Part shown: one piece after another, positions 1 through 4,597 of the stretch | How the letters are laid out: every line of letters begins with the position of its first letter | Position numbering within the stretch: the first letter of the stretch is position 1 | NCBI GenBank assembly: GCA_946480485.1 | Contig: CAMLJW010000303.1 | Span: 1 to 6,634 of the forward strand | Reading direction: 5' to 3' | DNA: 6,634 nt | DNA from: an uncultured Streptomyces sp. | Lineage (GTDB): Bacteria > Actinomycetota > Actinomycetes > Streptomycetales > Streptomycetaceae | Notes under the pieces: generated by a model | Seen by the model: only the letters and a program-made list of their open reading frames with translations | The model's database searches: none | Told to the model about the DNA's origin: nothing | Position numbers and translations under genes: made by a program

Positions 1-28
1 AGTGGGTGCGGGCGCAGCCGCAGTACGA

Positions 29-295
29 TCACGGCTGGCTGCCCGGCTTCACGCCCCAGGGCTCCGTTTCGTACACGGGAGAGACCGCTTTGACCCGTAC
101 GCCGGGGGTGTCCTCCAGGGCGTCGATGGCGCCCTGGAGGGTTTCCAGGCGGTTGCCGAGGTTCGAGCCGAGGGAGAGCACGGCATGCTTGGGGTTGTGC
201 AGGGTCGTGTCGGCGGCGTCCACCTGCTCCACTACGGAGGCAGGCACCGGCTGTACGGTCGGGTCGCTCTGACTCCCGATGAACGATGCGGTCAT
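29..295 (-). CDS. folK: 2-amino-4-hydroxy-6-hydroxymethyldihydropteridine pyrophosphokinase (HPPK), N-terminal part only
   Basis: HPPK transfers pyrophosphate from ATP to 6-hydroxymethyl-dihydropterin, giving the substrate of FolP; it is cytosolic. Only the first 88 codons are readable. Residues 1-36 are a poorly conserved extension. Residues 38-48 (AVLSLGSNLGN) form the first HPPK strand and glycine-rich turn, and 71-80 (VSPVYETEPW) is the conserved pterin-side segment. The ATG overlaps the folB stop (ATGA) and has GGAG six bases upstream, so it is probably translated by coupling to folB. An in-frame TGA at 29-31 follows SQP, exactly where the family continues with an (S/D)Y-(F/L)-N motif. 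The remaining bases encode nothing HPPK-like in any frame, so the WGPRT-(L/I)-D-(L/V)-D metal-binding motif is absent. Family members are about 160-200 residues long. The gene is either truncated or damaged by an assembly error at the window edge; its identity as the N-terminus of FolK is firm. Confidence 0.85.
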   Translation of the reverse strand: MTASFIGSQSDPTVQPVPASVVEQVDAADTTLHNPKHAVLSLGSNLGNRLETLQGAIDALEDTPGVRVKAVSPVYETEPWGVKPGSQP

Positions 296-651
296 ACTCG
301 GCTCCGGGTGATGGTGACGGTCACGTCGTCGAAGGGGACGGTGATCGGCGCGTCCGGCTTGTGGACGCACACCTCGACCTCCTGGACCCCATCGTGCTTC
401 AGACACGCCTGGGCGATGTGCTCGGCGAGCGTCTCGACGAGGTCGACGGGTTCCCCCTTGACGACGGCCACGACCTCCTCCGCCACGATGCCGTAATGCA
501 CGGTCTTCGCCAGGTCGTCGGTGGCCGCCGCCGACCGGATGTCCAGGCCCAGGGTGACGTCCACGATGAACGTCTGCCCCTCTTCGCGTTCCTTCGGCAA
601 GACACCGTGGTGCCCACGGGCCTTCAGGCCCCGCAGCGCGACACGATCCAC
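292..651 (-). CDS. folB: Dihydroneopterin aldolase
   Basis: FolB cleaves 7,8-dihydroneopterin to 6-hydroxymethyl-dihydropterin and glycolaldehyde, the step before FolK. The 119-residue product matches the usual length of about 120. GHHGVLPKEREEGQ (residues 13-26) carries the active-site glutamate (E21), VHYG (51-54) the conserved tyrosine (Y53), and VHKPDAPI (96-103) the catalytic lysine (K98), by analogy with S. aureus DHNA E22, Y54 and K100. I chose the GTG at 651 because AGGAG lies eight bases upstream and the protein then starts MDRVALRG, as in relatives. An in-frame ATG at 672 would add seven residues but has no ribosome binding site. The stop overlaps the folK start by 4 bp. A 233-bp gap separates the start from the NTF2-like gene upstream, so folB-folK may have its own promoter. 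Confidence 0.95.
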   Translation of the reverse strand: MDRVALRGLKARGHHGVLPKEREEGQTFIVDVTLGLDIRSAAATDDLAKTVHYGIVAEEVVAVVKGEPVDLVETLAEHIAQACLKHDGVQEVEVCVHKPDAPITVPFDDVTVTITRSRV

Positions 652-657
652 GCGAAT

Positions 658-664
658 CACTCCT
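658..664 (-). promoter_or_regulatory. Ribosome binding site that sets the folB start
   Basis: AGGAGTG on the minus strand. Its AGGAG core lies eight bases before the GTG at 651. It falls inside the longer reading frame that begins with ATG at 672, and so argues for the downstream GTG as the real start. Confidence 0.75.
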
Positions 665-720
665 GCAATCATCGGTAACGGAGGTCACTGCCGAGTGCGA
701 AGGCACGCCGGCCTCAAAAG

Positions 721-726
721 AATCTA
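721..726 (-). promoter_or_regulatory. Possible -10 box for folB-folK
   Basis: TAGATT on the minus strand fits the TANNNT form of Streptomyces vegetative -10 boxes and would give a leader of about 60 bases before the folB GTG. No TTGACA-like hexamer sits 16-18 bases upstream, so this is weak. The octamer GGTCACTG flanks it as a direct repeat (683-690 and 732-739). Confidence 0.2.
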
Positions 727-820
727 CCTGCGGTCACTGACAGCGCCCGCTCTCCGGGGCCGGGCCCAGTCGTGGCCGGGAAGCCTCATCAAGTGTTTCC
801 TTGGGGAGACACGCTGGCTC

Positions 821-840
821 AGGGGCTGGTAGCCGCCCCT
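821..840 (-). terminator. Inverted repeat downstream of the NTF2-like gene, possible weak terminator
   Basis: AGGGGC (821-826) and GCCCCT (835-840) are perfect 6-bp arms around an 8-base loop. An alternative GGCT/AGCC pairing (824-827 with 831-834) competes with it. It lies about 45 bases past the NTF2-like stop on the minus strand. No T-run follows, so any termination would be of the U-less type proposed for high-GC actinobacteria. The rest of the 652-884 gap shows no coding signal. Confidence 0.3.
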
Positions 841-884
841 CCCCGGAGCCCCGTGATCCCCACCACTACTTGGCCCTTACCCAG

Positions 885-1418
885 TCACGAGGGCGGCTTG
901 TCAGCCTCTTCCTCGCCGGATTCGGCCAGCACGGGGGAGGCGTGGTGCGACCAGAGTTTCCAGCCCTCGGATGTGCGGCGGAACACGTTGGTGGCGACCA
1001 CGAGCTGGCCCACGAGCGGCCCCAGTTCGTCGCTGTCCTCCGGGGCAGGGCCACCGCTGAGGATGTTCTCGGTGCACGTCACCAGGGCGGTGTCGGAGAT
1101 GACGGACACCTGGAGGTCGGTCAGGAAGAACTGGATGTATTCGGTGTTCGCCATGATCAGCGCGTACGAGCGGAGGACCTCGCCGCGGCCGGTGAGGACC
1201 GGCCAGCCGGGGTGCACGCAGGAGATCTCGGCGCCCTTGTCGGTGTCGTCCGCGGGGTCCTCGGTGTCCTCGGCCTCCGCGGTGTGTTCAGCCCCTTCGA
1301 TGTCCAGGGGAGCCAGCCAGATCGACGACAGCTCCTCGAAGTCGCCGCGTTCCATCGCCTCGTAATAGGCGGTGTTGGCGCGTACGACCGCTTCGAGATC
1401 GGTGCTGGGTGCGCTCAC
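885..1418 (-). CDS. NTF2-like (SnoaL/DUF4440-type) fold protein in the folate operon
   Basis: Predicted 177-residue soluble protein of the NTF2-like cone fold; its substrate is unknown. Residues 8-35 (from DLEAVVRAN to SSIWL) resemble the opening helix of the family, with a YYEAMERGDFEEL segment. Residues 77-95 hold the G-R-x-E-V-L-x-S-Y helix. The C-terminal strand GWKLWSHHASPV (152-163) is the hallmark W-x-hydrophobic-x-x-HH-x-S ending. Residues 41-63 form a strongly acidic, low-complexity insertion (E/D/A/T) before the conserved SCVHPGW at 66-72, probably an exposed loop. The GTG start overlaps the folP TGA as GTGA, with AGAGG seven bases upstream (1426-1430), so translation is probably coupled to folP. 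The position between folP and folB suggests a folate-linked or housekeeping role, but the sequence gives no proof. Fold confident, function unknown. Confidence 0.88.
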   Translation of the reverse strand: MSAPSTDLEAVVRANTAYYEAMERGDFEELSSIWLAPLDIEGAEHTAEAEDTEDPADDTDKGAEISCVHPGWPVLTGRGEVLRSYALIMANTEYIQFFLTDLQVSVISDTALVTCTENILSGGPAPEDSDELGPLVGQLVVATNVFRRTSEGWKLWSHHASPVLAESGEEEADKPPS

Positions 1419-2293
1419 TGAGCTGCCTCTGCGGTCCGGGCGCCTTCCACGGCCCGGGAGACCCGGACCGCGTCGGCGGTGGCCCGCACCTCGTGGACGC
1501 GGACCGCCCACGCACCCTGGTGGGCGGCGAGCGCCGAGACGGCGGCAGTGGCGGCGTCGCGTTCCCGGGCGGGCGGCGCGGCGCCCTCCGGGCCCGCCAG
1601 TACGCGGCCGAGGAACCGCTTGCGGGACGCGGCGACCAGTACGGGGTGGCCGATGTCCCGGAGGCGGTCGAGGTGGGCGAGGAGCGTCAGATCGTGCTCG
1701 GCCTGCTTGGAGAAGCCTAGGCCGGGGTCGACGACGAGGCGGTCCGCGGCGATGCCGCCCGCCAGAACGGCCTCCACGCGTGCGTGCAGCTCGTCGACGA
1801 CTTCGGAGACGACGTCCTCGTATGTCCCCTGGACGTTTCCGCCCTCGAGGAAGCCGCGCCAGTGCATGACCACGAAGGGGGCGCCGGCGGACGCGACGAC
1901 CGGGATCATCGCCGGGTCGGCGAGGCCGCCGCTGACGTCGTTGACCAGGACGGCGCCCGCGGCGAGGGAGCGTTCGGCCACCGACGCGCGCATCGTGTCG
2001 ACGGAGACGGTGACCCCTTCGGAGGCGAGGCCGCGTACGACGGGGATGACGCGCCTGAGCTCCTCGGCCTCGTCCACCCGGGTGGCGCCGGGGCGGGTCG
2101 ACTCGCCGCCGACGTCGACCAGGTCCGCGCCCTGGGCGACCAGGTCGAGGCCGTGCTTGACGGCGGCCGTCGTGTCGAACCAGCGGCCGCCGTCCGAGAA
2201 GGAGTCGGGGGTCACGTTCACCACCCCCATGACCGCGCACCGATCCCACACCGGAAGCCCCGTCACTTGGCCTCGCCCGCTCTTCTCGCTCAT
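1415..2293 (-). CDS. folP: Dihydropteroate synthase
   Basis: DHPS condenses 6-hydroxymethyl-dihydropterin pyrophosphate (made by FolK) with p-aminobenzoate to give dihydropteroate; it is the sulfonamide target and a cytosolic TIM barrel. The 292-residue product has the full motif set in order: GVVNVTPDSFSDGG (23-36, pyrophosphate-binding loop), DVGGESTRPGA (60-70), SVDT (97-100), NDVSG (118-122), VMHWRG (142-147), DPGLGFSK (189-196), SRKRFLG (223-229) and RVHEV (265-269). No key residue is missing, so it should be active. The MHWRG variant and close fit to the actinobacterial form point to the main FolP rather than the divergent FolP2 type. The ATG at 2293 is used because TAGGCT lies six bases upstream, as in leaderless promoters; the only SD-like GGAGG is too far away (about 14 bases). 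A GTG nine codons in is an alternative start. Confidence 0.96.
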   Translation of the reverse strand: MSEKSGRGQVTGLPVWDRCAVMGVVNVTPDSFSDGGRWFDTTAAVKHGLDLVAQGADLVDVGGESTRPGATRVDEAEELRRVIPVVRGLASEGVTVSVDTMRASVAERSLAAGAVLVNDVSGGLADPAMIPVVASAGAPFVVMHWRGFLEGGNVQGTYEDVVSEVVDELHARVEAVLAGGIAADRLVVDPGLGFSKQAEHDLTLLAHLDRLRDIGHPVLVAASRKRFLGRVLAGPEGAAPPARERDAATAAVSALAAHQGAWAVRVHEVRATADAVRVSRAVEGARTAEAAQ

Positions 2294-2299
2294 GTGTCC

Positions 2300-2305
2300 A
2301 GCCTA
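2300..2305 (-). promoter_or_regulatory. Candidate -10 box of a leaderless folP promoter
   Basis: TAGGCT on the minus strand, followed by six bases (GGACAC) and then the folP ATG. A TANNNT box whose last T is six to eight bases before the start codon is the classic layout of leaderless actinobacterial transcripts, and no well-spaced SD competes. No clear -35 hexamer is visible, so the call rests on the -10 match and spacing. Confidence 0.4.
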
Positions 2306-2381
2306 GGCCTCCGGCGGTTGGGTGGGTTTCGCCTACCCGGCGTGGGGGCTCGTCCGGTTCCGCGGGCGCTTGGTGTGGCCC

Positions 2382-2404
2382 CGGGCGGGACCTCTTCCCG
2401 CCCG
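2382..2404. terminator. Strong GC-rich hairpin between the lipid synthase gene and folP
   Basis: CGGGCGGGA (2382-2390) and TCCCGCCCG (2396-2404) are perfect 9-bp arms with loop CCTCT. The hairpin sits 122 bases past the synthase stop and about 90 bases before the folP start, both on the minus strand. That fits a terminator keeping synthase transcripts out of the folate operon. There is no T-run on either side; an operator role is the alternative. Confidence 0.45.
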
Positions 2405-2442
2405 CCGGACTCGGTTGGCTTGTCAGGCAGCCCTTGCAGCTC

Positions 2443-2467
2443 CGGCAGGGATGCCGCTCGGTGCGGC
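2443..2467. repeat. Two overlapping, mutually exclusive small inverted repeats
   Basis: CGGCA/TGCCG (2443-2447 with 2452-2456, loop GGGA) and GCCGC/GCGGC (2453-2457 with 2463-2467, loop TCGGT) share bases and cannot form together. They lie in the 3' region of the synthase transcript. They may only reflect high G+C, or may assist 3'-end formation with the larger hairpin at 2382-2404. Confidence 0.3.
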
Positions 2468-2519
2468 CTGAGCAGGGGACTGGGGGCGTGAGGGATCCTC
2501 GCTTTTGGCCGGCTCTATG

Positions 2520-2541
2520 CCGCTCCTACGCCGCTCCTACG
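2520..2541. repeat. 11-bp tandem duplication over the stop codon of the lipid synthase gene
   Basis: CCGCTCCTACG occurs twice head to tail (2520-2530 and 2531-2541). On the coding strand the second copy supplies the TAG stop. Removing one copy would still give the same C-terminus (VGAA then TAG), so the duplication does not change the protein. Confidence 0.7.
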
Positions 2542-4379
2542 CGGCTTTCCGCTCGTACGGCGGTTTCCGCCATCCGTCGATGCGCGCACGGAGCCGGTGT
2601 CGTCGCCCTGCGGCGCAGGAGCGGCGGCAGCGCGAGGTTCACGAAGCCCTCTGCCTGCATGGCCGCCAGACCGATGCGGGGCAGATCGCGGGAGGAGCGG
2701 TACACGACGAAGCGGGGCTCCCAGCGGGGGCGGAACTTCGCGTTGAACTTGTAGAGCGACTCGATCTGGAACCAGCGGGAGAGGAAGACCAGCAGGCCGC
2801 GCCAGGCGCGCAGTACCGGGCCGGCGCCGATCTTCTCGCCGCGTGCCAGGGCCGAGCGGAACATCGCGAAGTTGAGCGAGACCCGCTGCACCCCCAGGCG
2901 GGGCGCCGCCTGGAGCGCCGCCACGATCAGCAACTCGTTCATGCCGGGATCGGCTGCGCGGTCGCGGCGCATGAGGTCGAGGGACGCGCCGTCCGTGCCC
3001 CACGGGACGAAGTGGAGTACGGCCTTCAAGTCGCCGTAGGGACCCGGTTCCGCATCAGCCTTGTGCGCGGTGGCGATCAGGCAGTCCCCGTCGGCCGGGT
3101 CGCCGATGCGTCCGAGCGCCATGGAGAAGCCGCGCTCGGTGTCCGTGCCGCGCCAGTCCTCCGCCGCGCGCCGGATCCGGTCCAGCTCACCTTCGCCCAG
3201 GTCACGAACGCGCCGTACCCGGGTCTCGTAGCCGGCCCGCTCAATGCGTTTCACCATCTGGCGCACATTGCGCATCGCGCGCCCGGACAGGGAGAAATCC
3301 GCGACGTCCACCACCGCCTCGTCGCCCAGCTCGAGGGCGTCCAGGCCGGTTTCCCGCGTCCAGACCTCTCCGCCCGTCTCGGAGCAGCCCATGACGGCGG
3401 GCGCCCAGGAGTGGGCCTTCGCCTCGTCCATGAAGCGCTCGATCGCGCCGGGCCAGGCCTCGACGTCGCCGATCGGGTCGCCGCTGGCGAGCATGACGCC
3501 GGACACGACGCGGTACGTCACGGCCGCCTTGCCGCTGGGCGAGAAGACGACCGCCTTGTCGCGGCGCAGCGCGAAGTGACCGAGCGAGTCGCGGCCGCCG
3601 TGCTTCTCCAGGAGCGACCGCAGCCGCGCCTCGTCGTCCTCGGTGAGGCGGGCGGCCGGGCGTTCGGGGCGGAAGGCCAGATAGATCGTGGTGACGGCGG
3701 TCAGCAGGCCGAGCGCGCCGAGTGAGAAGGCCACCGTCCAGGATGTACTGCCCTGGTAGTCGACCGGGCCCTCGAAGCCGAACAGGCCGTACAGCACATG
3801 CGCGATTCGGTCAGCGAGGCTCGGGTCGCCGACCATCCGGTCCGGGTGGACGCTGACGATGATGAGTCCGAGGAGGAGGGAACCGGCGCCCATGAGGACG
3901 AAGTTGGCGAGCGCCTGCCAGCGGCCGCGCGGGTCGGGCAGCGCCGCGAACTCGCTTCGGTGGCGCAGCAGCGGCGCGAGCAGCGCCAGTGAGATGAGCA
4001 CGCCGAGAAGGGAGTGCCGGTAGGTGAACTGCGCGACGGCACCGGCCGGAAGCAGGATCACGGCAGCGCGCCACGCCCGCCGTTTGCGCCGACGAAGCCC
4101 ATGGGCGAGAAGCAGTAGCAGGACGCCCGCACTGAGCGACAGGGCGGCGGCGAACGGGCCCAGAGCGCCGGGCAGCACCTCGGCGAGTGTGTGCATACGG
4201 CTGTTCCTGAAGCGCGGGAAGACGCCCGCGGCGATGTCCAGGAGTCCCACGAGTGTGCAGGCCCTGGCGACCAGGGCGGGGACGGCCTGGGGGCGTGGAC
4301 CGCGAAGTACGCGCCACGGTCGGCCTGTTCTCCGCTCCGGAACCTGGCCCGACTTTTCCCCATCTATCCTGATAGACAT
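2526..4379 (-). CDS. MprF-type aminoacyl-phosphatidylglycerol synthase (DUF2156), membrane protein
   Basis: Enzymes of this family transfer an amino acid (often lysine or alanine) from aminoacyl-tRNA to phosphatidylglycerol or a related lipid at the inner membrane face, lowering surface charge and raising resistance to cationic peptides. The 617-residue product has six likely membrane segments (about 34-54, 73-95, 104-120, 123-138, 156-177, 214-236), with a basic RRRKRR loop near 96-101. A cytosolic double-GNAT-like domain spans about 245-583, with SGDPIGD (299-305), RNVRQMVKR (370-378), MNELLIV (480-486), SLNFAMF (501-507) and the hallmark FNAKFRPRWEPRFVVY (545-560). It lacks the extra N-terminal flippase segments of S. 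aureus MprF (about 840 residues) and the C-terminal lysyl-tRNA synthetase of mycobacterial LysX. The ATG at 4379 (MSIRIDGEKSG) matches how I recall relatives starting and has a weak GGGA; an in-frame ATG at 4430 would add 17 residues. The amino-acid and lipid substrates cannot be read from sequence. It is divergent from the hydrolase gene. Confidence 0.9.
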   Translation of the reverse strand: MSIRIDGEKSGQVPERRTGRPWRVLRGPRPQAVPALVARACTLVGLLDIAAGVFPRFRNSRMHTLAEVLPGALGPFAAALSLSAGVLLLLLAHGLRRRKRRAWRAAVILLPAGAVAQFTYRHSLLGVLISLALLAPLLRHRSEFAALPDPRGRWQALANFVLMGAGSLLLGLIIVSVHPDRMVGDPSLADRIAHVLYGLFGFEGPVDYQGSTSWTVAFSLGALGLLTAVTTIYLAFRPERPAARLTEDDEARLRSLLEKHGGRDSLGHFALRRDKAVVFSPSGKAAVTYRVVSGVMLASGDPIGDVEAWPGAIERFMDEAKAHSWAPAVMGCSETGGEVWTRETGLDALELGDEAVVDVADFSLSGRAMRNVRQMVKRIERAGYETRVRRVRDLGEGELDRIRRAAEDWRGTDTERGFSMALGRIGDPADGDCLIATAHKADAEPGPYGDLKAVLHFVPWGTDGASLDLMRRDRAADPGMNELLIVAALQAAPRLGVQRVSLNFAMFRSALARGEKIGAGPVLRAWRGLLVFLSRWFQIESLYKFNAKFRPRWEPRFVVYRSSRDLPRIGLAAMQAEGFVNLALPPLLRRRATTPAPCAHRRMAETAVRAESRVGAA

Positions 4380-4413
4380 CGCATCCCGTAGTTCTGCGAG
4401 AGACCCTGAGTCC

Positions 4414-4431
4414 GGTGCCCCATTGGGCATC
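4414..4431. repeat. Inverted repeat in the divergent promoter region
   Basis: GGTGCCC (4414-4420) and GGGCATC (4425-4431) pair with one G-T wobble around loop CATT. It covers the alternative ATG of the lipid synthase gene at 4430. It could be a leader hairpin hiding that start or an operator half; there is no direct evidence for either. Confidence 0.3.
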
Positions 4432-4488
4432 CGGTGACATTGCGCTCTCTAAGACGGTGTCTCGAGGGGCCCGGTTCACTCCGCTCCG

Positions 4489-4499
4489 GAAACCGTTTC
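4489..4499. promoter_or_regulatory. Palindrome GAAACCGTTTC, possible operator
   Basis: Perfect 5-bp arms (GAAAC/GTTTC) around one base, in an A/T-richer patch midway between the divergent synthase and hydrolase genes. Size and position would suit a repressor or activator acting on either promoter. I cannot name the regulator, and short palindromes also arise by chance. Confidence 0.3.
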
Positions 4500-4530
4500 A
4501 AAAAGGCAAGGAAAGTCCTGGGCAAGCGCT

Positions 4531-4552
4531 GTGACGGAGTGACGGAGTGACG
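4531..4552 (+). repeat. Short tandem repeat GTGACGGA, about 2.75 copies
   Basis: GTGACGGA is repeated head to tail, with a third partial copy GTGACG. It lies about 45-65 bases upstream of the hydrolase ATG. It may be a direct-repeat binding site or a simple slippage repeat. It also supplies a GGAG 11 bases before an alternative GTG start at 4559. Confidence 0.5.
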
Positions 4553-4597
4553 TAAGCGGTGCCGGCCCTCAACGGAAAGCGCAGGCAGACACATCCC

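Noticed and set aside
15..26. 12-base identity CAGCCGCAGTAC with 5027-5038
   Set aside because: Too short to show that the odd left edge derives from the hydrolase gene; flanks differ and such words recur by chance in GC-rich coding DNA.
1419..2249. Long minus-strand open frame joined upstream of the NTF2-like gene, reading through folP in another frame
   Set aside because: It translates to Arg/Gly/Pro-rich shadow sequence over folP, which has all DHPS motifs in its own frame. Only the part after the GTG at 1418 is a real protein.
2294..2525. Folate (THF) riboswitch or small RNA upstream of folP
   Set aside because: I found only simple hairpins and no recognisable riboswitch core; a leaderless folP start would also leave no room for a leader.
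2505..3725. Plus-strand 406-codon open frame opposite the lipid synthase gene
   Set aside because: Composition is typical of an antisense shadow in high-GC DNA, and the minus strand carries a recognisable family with conserved motifs.
4484..4500. Standard -35/-10 promoter for the hydrolase or the synthase around TTGAAA on the minus strand
   Set aside because: TTGAAA (minus strand, within the palindrome) has no TANNNT box at 16-19 bases, so I could not support a full promoter.
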